A stretch of DNA of 64,000 nucleotides from Meishania litoralis (GTDB lineage: Bacteria; Bacteroidota; Bacteroidia; Flavobacteriales; Flavobacteriaceae), in NCBI RefSeq assembly GCF_042611095.1, contig NZ_JBHFPV010000005.1:62001-126000 (forward strand). The letters are read 5' to 3'. The notes under the pieces were generated by a model that was not told the origin of the DNA, did no database searches, and saw only the letters and a list, made by a program, of their open reading frames with translations. Made by a program: the position numbers and the translations under genes. This document shows, in pieces, positions 54,321 to 63,402 of the stretch (its first letter is position 1; every line of letters begins with the position of its first letter).

Positions 54321-55955
54321 ATGGTCAAAAAAAAGCAAGAAAGCCTATTGCAGCCGCCCTATGTGTTCGACGTGGAATGGGAGAGCCTGCTCGACCATAA
54401 ACCTTTTATAAAAGCTTTTCTGTCGGATATACTTTCAGAATACATCTTGCGACAACGATGGTACGGAGGAAAATCCAGCAAACTTAAATACATAGAACTT
54501 CATCAATATTTTAGGATACAGCAGCATGATGAGGTCTACTATGGTTTGTTGCTGGAGATAAATTTCGAAGAAGCCTTTTACCAACACTATTTTTTGCCCA
54601 TTGCCTTTGTTTCGGACGAGAGTTTTGCCAAAGAGGATAGAATTCTGCCCCTCACCATAAAAGACCAAACAGGTTTTATAATCGACGCAATCAACCTGGA
54701 AGCCTTTCGAAAATTGGTTTTTGAACGTATTATGACCTCGCTGTCAAACGATAGAACCCCTGTGCGATACCATAAGAGCGAATTGTTCAAGGAGACCGAA
54801 TACAGGTCTTCGAAGTTCATGGGGTTGGAACAGAGCAATACCTCTGTCATTATCAACGATAACTCAGTAATCAAATTTTTTAGAAGAATATATGCCGACA
54901 AGAATCCCGATTTTGAGATGAGCCAATTTCTTTCTGAAAAGAAAGGATTCAAAAATACGCCGGCCTATTTGGGAAGCATTAGTTTTATCGATAAAGACAA
55001 TGACAATATCACGATAGCCCTTTTACAAGAATTGGTGCCCAATCAGGGCGATGCTTGGGAGTTTATGTTAAAAGAGGTACATAAGGTATTTGCCAATCTT
55101 GAATACAAGCGAATCGATGTTTCGCGCTTGCCATCCATCGAAATGTTCAAAGGGCTGCAAATAAAGGATGTACCGCCCGAAATAATAGATTGGGCCGGGC
55201 TCAGTATTTTCTTGCGATTACAGGGCATGGCCAGACGTACGGCCGAAATGCACATAGCGCTCGGTTCAGAATTTGAGGATACCGCTTTTACCCCAACACA
55301 CTTCAACAGTGATTATGAGGTTTGGTTAAAAAACCGATTACTTTACCAATTTCAGAATCGATTGAACAGTGTCGAGAACAACCTTCATAAGTTAGAAGGC
55401 AGGGCGGCCGAATTGGTAAAGGAATTTTTGGAACGGAAGAACGAGATCCGCCGCCGTTTCGTACATTTTGATTGGACGAAATTAAAGGGCGAGCGCATTA
55501 GGGTACATGGTGATTATCATTTGGGCCAGATCTTGGTAAACAATGAAGATTTTTATTTGTTGGATTTTGAAGGGGAGCCCGAAAGTACCATTCGAGATCG
55601 AAAGGTAAAGCACCCGCCGTTGAAAGATGTCGCAGGTATCTTTCGGTCGTTCCATTATGCTATCTACGCCAACATTTTCAACAATGGTGAAAAGTACCCG
55701 TATTCACAAGAAGAACTATTCAAGGCGGGCGAAACATTATATCGGTTCTTCATAGGGGTATTTTTGGATACCTATGTCGGTTTGATCCAAGAAAACAATT
55801 TGAACATAGGTTACCATCAAGAACGGATCTTCATCTTAAAATATAGTTTGCTTGAAAAAGCGGTCTACGAACTGGGTTATGAAATGAACTCAAGGCCGCG
55901 GTGGGCGGTCATTCCATTAGAAGGTATTTTAGGCATTATTAACGATACAAAATAA
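54321..55955 (+). CDS. mak: Maltokinase (Mak/Pep2-like)
   Basis: This 544-residue kinase makes maltose-1-phosphate for GlgE. The aminoglycoside-phosphotransferase-type core is visible: RVHGDYHLGQIL with the catalytic Asp at about residue 398 and LLDFEGEP with the metal-binding Asp. N-terminal residues YILRQRWYGGKSSKLKYIEL match the cap subdomain of Mak. It is longer than mycobacterial Mak (about 455 residues). It is not fused to TreS. It starts 7 bp after glgE and ends 4 bp before glgB. Confidence 0.9.
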   Translation: MVKKKQESLLQPPYVFDVEWESLLDHKPFIKAFLSDILSEYILRQRWYGGKSSKLKYIELHQYFRIQQHDEVYYGLLLEINFEEAFYQHYFLPIAFVSDESFAKEDRILPLTIKDQTGFIIDAINLEAFRKLVFERIMTSLSNDRTPVRYHKSELFKETEYRSSKFMGLEQSNTSVIINDNSVIKFFRRIYADKNPDFEMSQFLSEKKGFKNTPAYLGSISFIDKDNDNITIALLQELVPNQGDAWEFMLKEVHKVFANLEYKRIDVSRLPSIEMFKGLQIKDVPPEIIDWAGLSIFLRLQGMARRTAEMHIALGSEFEDTAFTPTHFNSDYEVWLKNRLLYQFQNRLNSVENNLHKLEGRAAELVKEFLERKNEIRRRFVHFDWTKLKGERIRVHGDYHLGQILVNNEDFYLLDFEGEPESTIRDRKVKHPPLKDVAGIFRSFHYAIYANIFNNGEKYPYSQEELFKAGETLYRFFIGVFLDTYVGLIQENNLNIGYHQERIFILKYSLLEKAVYELGYEMNSRPRWAVIPLEGILGIINDTK

Positions 55956-55959
55956 GTAT

Positions 55960-57855
55960 ATGAGCAAAGTTATAGCGCACAGTTTGTTTACCGATTTCGA
56001 TATTGATCTTTTCAAATCTGGCAAGCACTATCGATTGTATGAGAAACTAGGGTCGCATATCATTGAGGTCGGTGGAAAAAAAGGTGTCTATTTTGCCGTT
56101 TGGGCCCCATCGGCCAAATCCGTTTCTGTAGTGGGGGATTTCAATTATTGGTTGGAAGGCGATCACCGGCTCAATGTGCGTTGGGACTCAAGCGGAATCT
56201 GGGAAGGTTTTATTCCCGGCCTTGATCAAGGAACGCGATACAAGTTTAAAATAAGGTCGAACAACAATGATGTTGTTACCGAAAAAGCAGATCCATTCGC
56301 CCGTCTATGTGAAAATCCACCGAACACGGCTTCAATAGTATGGCAATCCGATTATAATTGGAAGGATAAAAAATGGATGGGCCATCGCAAGGATAAAAAC
56401 GGTTTGGATCGACCATATTCGGTTTACGAAGTCCATCTTGGCTCCTGGAAGAGAAAAGCGGGCAACGCGTTCTTGTCATATCATGAACTAGCCGATGATC
56501 TTGTGAAATATGTCAAGCAAATGGGATATACCCATGTTGAGTTCATGCCGATAATGGAGTATCCGTACGATCCCTCATGGGGCTATCAGCTCACAGGTTA
56601 TTTTGCACCGACATCGCGCTTCGGCAAGCCCGAAGACTTTAAATTATTGGTCGATAGGTTTCATCAAAACGATATTGGTGTTATTTTAGATTGGGTACCC
56701 TCGCATTTTCCCGAAGATGCCCATGGGTTGGGTTACTTCGATGGGTCGCACCTATACGAACATCCCGATCGCAGAAGAGGGTATCATCCCGATTGGAAAA
56801 GCTTGATTTTCAATTATGGACGAAACGAGGTAAGGGCCTTTTTGATAAGCAATGCCCTTTTTTGGCTCGACCAATTTCATGTTGACGGTCTAAGGGTCGA
56901 TGCCGTCGCATCGATGCTCTATCTTGATTACTCAAGGGAAGAAGGTGAGTGGGAACCGAACATGTACGGTAACAACGAAAATCTGGAAGCCATATCTTTC
57001 ATTAGGGAACTTAACGAAGAGGTATACAAGAGTTTTGAAGGTGTTCAGACCATTGCAGAAGAATCGACCGCATTCGCGGGGGTATCGAGACCGGTCTTTC
57101 TGGGAGGGCTCGGTTTTGGCATGAAGTGGATGATGGGATGGATGCACGATACCCTTGAATATTTCAAGAAAGAGCCTATATACAGAAAACACCATCAGAA
57201 CGATATAACCTTTAGTATGACCTATGCTTTTACAGAAAACTTTATGCTTCCGTTTTCGCACGATGAGGTCGTATATGGCAAACAGTCTTTATTGTACCGA
57301 ATGCCTGGTGATGAATGGCAGCGTTTTGCGAACTTGAGACTGCTTTTCGGTTACATGTTTACACACCCCGGCACCAATTTGATGTTTATGGGTGCCGAAT
57401 TCGGCCAATCATCCGAATGGAATTTTCAACAAAGTCTCGACTGGCACCTCACGCAATACGATTTTCACTCTGGGGTACAAGAATTGGTGAAAGACCTTAA
57501 TACGCTATATAAGACCTCGCCCGCACTGTACGAAAAACAATTCAGTTCTGAAGGTTTTGAATGGATAGATTATGGTGATTACGAAAATTCGGTGCTGACC
57601 TACTTACGAAAGGGGCATGATAAAAAGAATGACCTAGTGATAGCCTGCAATTTCACCCCCGTTCCACGTGAAGACTATCGTATTGGGGTTCCTAAGACAA
57701 CGAAATACAATGAAATATTCAATAGCGATGACCAGAAATATGGGGGAAGCGGTGTTGTCAATAGTCAAATCAAGACCACAAGAACACCATGGCATGGTAG
57801 AAAAAATTCCGTTGTGGTGACCATTCCGCCGTTAAGTGTGATAATACTTCAATAA
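55960..57855 (+). CDS. glgB: 1,4-alpha-glucan branching enzyme
   Basis: GlgB introduces alpha-1,6 branches into the glucan made by GlgE. The 631-residue GH13 enzyme has the CBM48 N-terminus (FAVWAPSAKSVSVVGDFNYW), the catalytic Asp D314 in GLRVDAVASM, Glu about residue 367 in TIAEESTAF, and the family end FSHDEVVYGKQSLLYRMPGD. The C-terminal beta domain follows. It starts 4 bp after the maltokinase gene. A GH31 gene follows by about 55 bp (94 bp to the preferred start). Confidence 0.95.
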   Translation: MSKVIAHSLFTDFDIDLFKSGKHYRLYEKLGSHIIEVGGKKGVYFAVWAPSAKSVSVVGDFNYWLEGDHRLNVRWDSSGIWEGFIPGLDQGTRYKFKIRSNNNDVVTEKADPFARLCENPPNTASIVWQSDYNWKDKKWMGHRKDKNGLDRPYSVYEVHLGSWKRKAGNAFLSYHELADDLVKYVKQMGYTHVEFMPIMEYPYDPSWGYQLTGYFAPTSRFGKPEDFKLLVDRFHQNDIGVILDWVPSHFPEDAHGLGYFDGSHLYEHPDRRRGYHPDWKSLIFNYGRNEVRAFLISNALFWLDQFHVDGLRVDAVASMLYLDYSREEGEWEPNMYGNNENLEAISFIRELNEEVYKSFEGVQTIAEESTAFAGVSRPVFLGGLGFGMKWMMGWMHDTLEYFKKEPIYRKHHQNDITFSMTYAFTENFMLPFSHDEVVYGKQSLLYRMPGDEWQRFANLRLLFGYMFTHPGTNLMFMGAEFGQSSEWNFQQSLDWHLTQYDFHSGVQELVKDLNTLYKTSPALYEKQFSSEGFEWIDYGDYENSVLTYLRKGHDKKNDLVIACNFTPVPREDYRIGVPKTTKYNEIFNSDDQKYGGSGVVNSQIKTTRTPWHGRKNSVVVTIPPLSVIILQ

Positions 57856-57949
57856 TCAGAGATTTTACCGATCAAGTTGGCAATTCGTATTCATATATTT
57901 TTAATATTGAATGGCATTGTCTTCTTTTGTCTTCAAAACAAAACTACTT

Positions 57950-60349
57950 ATGATTACAAATACTGAACTGGAGTACAAAGGTGATTTATACCCGAACCAG
58001 ATCGTAGACTATATAAGAGATACACATAAGCTTTACTTCACTACCGAAAATGGTGTCATATTGGAACTTACCGTCCTACAAGATGGTGTTTTTCGTTTCA
58101 GGTATGCCACCGAACGTGTTTTTCAACCTGATTTTTCGTATGCCGTCAGTGGTACCGCCAATTATGGATATAATCGTCTTGAAATAACGGAGACCGATAC
58201 CGAATATCTGGTTGAGACCGATAAGATACAGGTATTGGTCGACAAGAAAACCTTAAGGGTACAGATTTCAGATTTAGAGGGTAATATACTGAACGAAGAT
58301 GAATTGGGTTTTCATTGGGAAGAAAACTATGAGCATGGGGGCAACACCGTAAAAATGAGTAAAATAGCCCAGAATTCCGAAAGTTTTTATGGTATGGGTG
58401 ACAAGGCAACGCACTTTAATCTAAAGGGCAAGCGCGTCAATAATTGGTGTACGGATCAGTATGCGTACGGCAAAGATCAAGAACCACTTTATAAGGCTAT
58501 TCCGTTCTATATTGGGCTTCACAACAATAAAGCGTACGGCGTTTTTTTTGATAACACCTTTAGATCTTATTTCGATTTTGCGCACGAACGAAGAAATGTA
58601 ACTAGTTTTTGGGCCGATGGAGGAGAAATGAATTACTATTTCTTTTATGGTCCGCAAATGTCCGAAGTTGTCAGGGCATTTACGAATTTGACGGGCACAC
58701 CAGAACTTCCGCCCATGTGGGCCATGGGATACCATCAATCGAAATGGAGCTACTTTCCTGAAAAGAACGTAAAGGAAATCGCGGCGAAGTTTAGACAATT
58801 GAACATTCCGTGTGATGCTATTTATTTGGATATTGATTACATGGACGGTTTCCGTTGCTTCACATGGGACAAGAAAAAATTTCCAGATCCCAAGCGAATG
58901 ATCGGTGAGTTGAACAAAGACGGTTTCAAGACCGTTGTAATGATCGACCCGGGCATCAAGGTCGATCGTGATTATTGGGTATATCAAGAGGCCATAGAAA
59001 ACGATTATTTCTGCAAACGGGCCGATGGCCCGTATATGCGGGGCAAAGTATGGCCGGGGGAGTGCAATTTCCCTGATTTTACAAATCCTGAAGTCCGCGA
59101 ATGGTGGGCCGAGCTGTACAAAGAGTTCATGGCCGAAATCGGCGTACATGCGGTTTGGAACGACATGAACGAACCTGCCGTTATGGAGGTGCCTACGAAG
59201 ACCGCCCCATTAGATACAAGACACAATTTTGATGGACACCGGTGTTCGCATAGAAAGGCACATAATATATATGGCATGCAGATGGTTCGTGCCACATACG
59301 AAGGCGTAAAGAAATACGTATATCCTAAACGCCCCTTCGTAATTACGCGTGCCGCTTTTGCCGGTACACAACGTTATTCTTCTACATGGACGGGCGATAA
59401 TGTGGCCACTTGGGAACATCTTTGGATCGCCAATGTGCAGGTTCAGCGAATGAATATCAGCGGCTATTCCTTTGTAGGTTCCGATATCGGCGGATTTGCC
59501 GAACAACCCAATGGTGAGTTGTTCGCACGATGGGTTCAGTTGGGTGTTTTTCATCCTTTCTGTCGGGTGCATTCCAGCGGTGACCATGGGGATCAAGAGC
59601 CTTGGTCTTTTGGAAAGGAAGTGACCGACATTGTTCGTAAGTTTATCGAGATAAGGTATCAATTGCTACCCTATCTCTATACCATGTTCTGGAGATATAC
59701 GACCGCAGGCACGCCCATGCTGCAACCTTTGGTACACTATGACCAAGAAGACATTCAAACACATTTTAGGACTGATGAGTTCATTTTTGGAAAACACATT
59801 TTGGTCTGTCCGGTTCAAGAACCCAACGCCAAGGGAAGACGAATGTACGTTCCTCGCGGAAAATGGTATGATTATTGGAATAACGAACTGATAGAAGGCG
59901 GTAAAGAAATGTGGGTCGAGGCCGATTTGGATACGATGCCGTTGTTTGTAAAAGCAGGGGCCATATTGCCCAAATATCCGGTACAACAATATGTAGGTGA
60001 GCTAAAAATTAAAGAACTGGTATTGGAGGTTTATTACAAATTGGGTGAAGAAAGATCCTTGGTATATGAAGATGCCCAAGATGGTTATGAGTATAAGAAA
60101 GGGCAATATAGTCTTAGAAGGCTGAAACTGTTGGGCAGGGAGAAAGAGCTGATCGTTCAGCAATTCAAAGACGGTTCTTTCATAACGCCTTATGATAATT
60201 TTAAAATAAACCTTCATGGTCTTCCATTCAAGATAAAGAAGATTGAAGTTGATAACGTTAAGGTTGCATTGGAAGAACTTAAACTGAATGGCGACAATAG
60301 CATTCAAATTACAAAGGATTTTACTGAATTGCACATTATTGGAATTTAA
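57950..60349 (+). CDS. GH31 alpha-glucosidase
   Basis: A GH31 enzyme of 799 residues from the ATG at 57950 (an upstream ATG at 57911 would add 13 residues with a basic, hydrophobic character; I prefer 57950 because MITNTELEYKG fits cytosolic homologues). It contains the signature nucleophile D405 in VWNDMNEPAV, the acid/base region in SYSFVGSDIGGFAEQ, WTGDNVATWEHL and PFCRVHSSGDHG. It likely trims alpha-1,4 or alpha-1,6 glucosides from the same glucan. It completes the glgE-mak-glgB operon. Confidence 0.93.
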   Translation: MITNTELEYKGDLYPNQIVDYIRDTHKLYFTTENGVILELTVLQDGVFRFRYATERVFQPDFSYAVSGTANYGYNRLEITETDTEYLVETDKIQVLVDKKTLRVQISDLEGNILNEDELGFHWEENYEHGGNTVKMSKIAQNSESFYGMGDKATHFNLKGKRVNNWCTDQYAYGKDQEPLYKAIPFYIGLHNNKAYGVFFDNTFRSYFDFAHERRNVTSFWADGGEMNYYFFYGPQMSEVVRAFTNLTGTPELPPMWAMGYHQSKWSYFPEKNVKEIAAKFRQLNIPCDAIYLDIDYMDGFRCFTWDKKKFPDPKRMIGELNKDGFKTVVMIDPGIKVDRDYWVYQEAIENDYFCKRADGPYMRGKVWPGECNFPDFTNPEVREWWAELYKEFMAEIGVHAVWNDMNEPAVMEVPTKTAPLDTRHNFDGHRCSHRKAHNIYGMQMVRATYEGVKKYVYPKRPFVITRAAFAGTQRYSSTWTGDNVATWEHLWIANVQVQRMNISGYSFVGSDIGGFAEQPNGELFARWVQLGVFHPFCRVHSSGDHGDQEPWSFGKEVTDIVRKFIEIRYQLLPYLYTMFWRYTTAGTPMLQPLVHYDQEDIQTHFRTDEFIFGKHILVCPVQEPNAKGRRMYVPRGKWYDYWNNELIEGGKEMWVEADLDTMPLFVKAGAILPKYPVQQYVGELKIKELVLEVYYKLGEERSLVYEDAQDGYEYKKGQYSLRRLKLLGREKELIVQQFKDGSFITPYDNFKINLHGLPFKIKKIEVDNVKVALEELKLNGDNSIQITKDFTELHIIGI

Positions 60350-60389
60350 TTTTTTTGTATTTTGAGCAGCACTAAACACTTTTGAAATC

Positions 60390-61199
60390 ATGAAAAAAAT
60401 AGTTTTGATTCTAGTGGTTTTCCTTAGCGTAACTGCATGCAAGGTAAACCCGTTTACAGGTAAAAAAGTACTGAACTTTTATCCTAACAGCCAGATTTTC
60501 CCCATGGCATTTGCCCAATATGATCAATTTTTGACTGAAAATGCCGTAGTCGAGAATACGGCCGAATCTAAAATGATAACCAAGGTCGGCCAGCGTATTT
60601 CTTCGGCTGCCGAAAGGTGGTTGGTCGCCAATGGATATCCGGGTTATCTCAAAGATTATAAATGGGAATACAATTTGGTCAAAGACGAAACGGTAAATGC
60701 TTGGTGCATGCCCGGCGGTAAGATCGTTTTTTATACGGGAATATTGCCCATTACACAAACTGAGACCGGAGTCGCCGTTGTTATGGGGCACGAGGTGGCC
60801 CATGCATTGGCGGACCATGGTGCCCAGCGAATGAGCGCGGGTACCCTGCAGCAGATCGGTGCGGTGGCAGGTAACGTAGCGATCAAGGACCCCCAGAAAA
60901 GAAATATGTTCAACCAAGCATACGGGCTTGGTTCGACCGTAGGTGTAATGCTGCCTTTTAGTCGAGGCCACGAGACCGAAGCCGATCGTATAGGGTTACA
61001 GATTATGGCCATAGCAGGTTACAACCCAGATGAGGCTGCAGAACTTTGGAAGCGTATGAAGGCCAAGAGCGGGGGCCAGGCACCGCCCGAGTTTTTGAGT
61101 ACACACCCTTCGAATGATACACGTATTTCCAACTTATCCGCCTGGGCACCGCTTGCCAAAGAAGAAGCGGCGAAGTTTGGGGTCACTAAATTTCAATAG
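60390..61199 (+). CDS. M48-family metalloprotease lipoprotein
   Basis: A 269-residue protein with a lipoprotein signal (MKKIVLILVVFLSVTAC, Cys17) and an M48 zinc site HEVAH (H134, H138) plus the third ligand in ETEADRIG. It resembles BepA/LoiP-type periplasmic proteases that act on misassembled outer-membrane proteins, but without a TPR domain. Other features are NAWCMPGGKIVFYTGIL and STHPSNDTRI. It starts 40 bp after the GH31 gene and ends with a terminator that abuts the next gene. Confidence 0.92.
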   Translation: MKKIVLILVVFLSVTACKVNPFTGKKVLNFYPNSQIFPMAFAQYDQFLTENAVVENTAESKMITKVGQRISSAAERWLVANGYPGYLKDYKWEYNLVKDETVNAWCMPGGKIVFYTGILPITQTETGVAVVMGHEVAHALADHGAQRMSAGTLQQIGAVAGNVAIKDPQKRNMFNQAYGLGSTVGVMLPFSRGHETEADRIGLQIMAIAGYNPDEAAELWKRMKAKSGGQAPPEFLSTHPSNDTRISNLSAWAPLAKEEAAKFGVTKFQ

Positions 61200-61227
61200 T
61201 ACGAATTGAGGTAATAATTGTATATTG

Positions 61228-61258
61228 AAAGCTGTTCCGAGAGGGGCAGCTTTTTTTT
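61228..61258 (+). terminator. Terminator directly before the MFS start codon
   Basis: An 11-pair stem AAAGCTGTTCC / GGGGCAGCTTT (61228-61238 with 61243-61253, two G.T), loop GAGA, then eight T to 61258. The MFS ATG is at 61262, only 3 bases later. Termination of the M48 message is the plain reading. Confidence 0.85.
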
Positions 61259-61261
61259 GAT

Positions 61262-62605
61262 ATGGCCGAACCACAACCGATTAAGGGTAGCAAGAAATTG
61301 TTGAATGCATGGGCATTCTACGATTGGGCCAATTCGGTATATACCCTTACCATTGCATCTTCGATATTTCCTATCTATTATGCGGCATTGTTTTCTTCGA
61401 AAGATGACCCGGTTTTTGCATTCGGGTTCGAGATGAAACAGACCGTATTGATTTCCATAGTAACGGCATTTACTTTTTTGATGGTTGCGGTCTCATCTCC
61501 GATTTTATCAGGAATTGCCGATTATGTTGGCAACAAAAAGACCTTCATGAAGTTCTTTTGTTATGTTGGGGGTGTAGGTTGTGTCGGACTTTATTGGTTC
61601 AGTTTGGAGCATATACACCTTAGTCTGTTGTTCTACCTTATGGGATTGATAGGGTATTGGGGAAGTTTGGTTTTCTACAATTCTTATTTACCCGACATTG
61701 CTTTCGAAGAACAACAAGATCGTATTAGCGCCAAGGGTTTTTCCCTTGGGTATATCGGTAGTGTTATTTTGTTGCTTATCAATTTGGCCATGGTCATGAA
61801 GCCCGAATGGTTCGGTTTCGATATCGGAACGACCGAGGTGGAACATAATATGGCTAAAATAGAGGCAATGAAAGTCTCGTTCGTTACCGTTGGATTGTGG
61901 TGGATGGTTTTTAGTCAATACACTTTTTATGTTTTGCCCAAAGGAGTTTCTGCCGGACATAAGGTTACCAAGGATTTATTATTGGACGGTTTTCGTGAAC
62001 TTCGGTCTGTTTGGAAGCAATTGAAGCTTAATCTAAGGTTGAGGCGCTACTTAAGGGCCTTCTTTGTTTTTAGTATGGCCGTGCAGACCATTATGCTGAT
62101 GGCCGTTTATTTTGGTGAAAAAGAGATTTCATGGGCTACTGAAAGTGAAAAGACAACAGGACTGATAATCAGCATTTTGGTTATCCAATTGGTCGCTGTT
62201 TTAGGTGCGGTCATAACTTCCAGGGCTTCGGATAAATTTGGTAACATACACACATTGATCGTCGTCAATTTTATTTGGTTATGCCTATGCTTTTACGCTT
62301 ATTTCATGAAATCACCTATGCAGTTTTATATTGCCGCCGGACTTGTAGGTTTGGTCATGGGCGGCGTTCAGGCCCTCGCACGATCCACATATTCGAAGTT
62401 TCTTCCTGAGACCGATGACACTACTTCGTATTTTAGCTTTTACGACGTGGCCGAGAAGATAGGCATCGTTATCGGGATGGTTATTTTTGCATTGGTAGAT
62501 CAAGTGAGCACTATGAGATATGCGATTCTGTTTCTGTTCCTATTTTTTCTCTTCGGGATTATATTATTGTTCAAGGTGCCTACAAAAAAGGCCTCCCAGA
62601 ATTAG
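61262..62605 (+). CDS. UMF1/Atg22-type MFS transporter
   Basis: A 447-residue membrane protein with about twelve helices. The N-terminal motif AWAFYDWANSVYTLTIASSI is typical of the Atg22/UMF1 branch of the major facilitator superfamily (vacuolar amino-acid effluxer-like). Other segments are GLVGLVMGGVQALARSTYSK and FYDVAEKIGIVIGMV. Bacterial members are thought to export small molecules; the substrate is unknown. The start is right behind a terminator stem. The 3' end overlaps a terminator of the convergent gene. Confidence 0.9.
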   Translation: MAEPQPIKGSKKLLNAWAFYDWANSVYTLTIASSIFPIYYAALFSSKDDPVFAFGFEMKQTVLISIVTAFTFLMVAVSSPILSGIADYVGNKKTFMKFFCYVGGVGCVGLYWFSLEHIHLSLLFYLMGLIGYWGSLVFYNSYLPDIAFEEQQDRISAKGFSLGYIGSVILLLINLAMVMKPEWFGFDIGTTEVEHNMAKIEAMKVSFVTVGLWWMVFSQYTFYVLPKGVSAGHKVTKDLLLDGFRELRSVWKQLKLNLRLRRYLRAFFVFSMAVQTIMLMAVYFGEKEISWATESEKTTGLIISILVIQLVAVLGAVITSRASDKFGNIHTLIVVNFIWLCLCFYAYFMKSPMQFYIAAGLVGLVMGGVQALARSTYSKFLPETDDTTSYFSFYDVAEKIGIVIGMVIFALVDQVSTMRYAILFLFLFFLFGIILLFKVPTKKASQN

Positions 62606-62613
62606 GAGGCCTT
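62584..62613 (-). terminator. Terminator of the DUF2807 gene, inside the MFS 3' end
   Basis: On the minus strand AAGGCCTCC (62613-62605) pairs with GGAGGCCTT (62596-62588), followed by six T from 62589 to 62584. It lies within the last codons of the MFS gene; its stop codon (62603-62605) is in the loop edge. The rightward T run is lacking, so it serves the minus-strand gene. Confidence 0.75.
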
Positions 62614-62649
62614 CGATACTGATGTCCGCTTTTTGATTGTTCGATTTTA

Positions 62650-63384
62650 CTAGCCTTTTGAGATATCTCCTGACCCAGATGTTTTGGTATCGACCTTTTC
62701 AGGATTACCGCGATAGCTGATATCGCCAGACCCTGATACCCTGGCCCTCAACATTTTTCTTGCGGTTACCTTGATATCGGCCGAACCGGAAACTGTCGCA
62801 TCAACATTGTCGGCATCCAGATCATAGGCTTTAATGTCGCCGCTTCCTGAAATGGTGGCATCAAAATCACCAGTATTTCCACTTAAAGTAATATCACCTG
62901 ACCCCGACATGGACGCCGAGATTGAACTTACATCTACATCCAAGGTAATATCTCCCGATCCCGACATGGCGGTCTTGAAGTCACCGGCCTTCAAGGTCTT
63001 CTTGCCGACAATATCACCTGATCCCGAAAGCGCAATGGAATTTACACTTTCAACGGGTACGGTAATCATTATACCTTCATTCCACGAGGTAGGCTTTAGG
63101 TTATAGCCTTTTTCCACTTTGATCGAAAGTTTTCCATTTTTAACCTCCGTCACAATATGCTCAAGAAGATTCTCCTCTCCCCTTAAGGTCAATTCACCTT
63201 CGTTACCATCGACCAATTCGACGTCGAACCATCCTGATACACCAATACCGTCATAATCTCCCACGGATCTTTCGATCGTGACTACATTACCATTTCCTTT
63301 CACCCTCTTGCCCCATTGTGCCGTGCACGATACGGTAAAGAGAAATACTAAACTTAGTGTTGCTAATTTGTTCATGATTTTCAT
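62650..63384 (-). CDS. DUF2807 (GIN domain) beta-helix protein
   Basis: A 244-residue exported protein (signal MNKLATLSLVFLFTVSCTAQ, possible lipid anchor at its Cys; a start at the second Met is likely). The body is a right-handed beta-helix of the DUF2807/GIN type, made of about eight SGSGDI or SGSADI turns spaced roughly 18-22 residues apart. Such proteins are presumed surface or periplasmic; function unknown. It starts 18 bp after the stop of another beta-helix-like gene, so they are probably co-transcribed. Confidence 0.88.
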   Translation of the reverse strand: MKIMNKLATLSLVFLFTVSCTAQWGKRVKGNGNVVTIERSVGDYDGIGVSGWFDVELVDGNEGELTLRGEENLLEHIVTEVKNGKLSIKVEKGYNLKPTSWNEGIMITVPVESVNSIALSGSGDIVGKKTLKAGDFKTAMSGSGDITLDVDVSSISASMSGSGDITLSGNTGDFDATISGSGDIKAYDLDADNVDATVSGSADIKVTARKMLRARVSGSGDISYRGNPEKVDTKTSGSGDISKG

Positions 63385-63402
63385 TTTTTGGATTGATTAA
63401 AA

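Noticed and set aside
58421..59149. 242-residue minus-strand frame
   Set aside because: Antisense to the GH31 core with its catalytic signature; no independent support.
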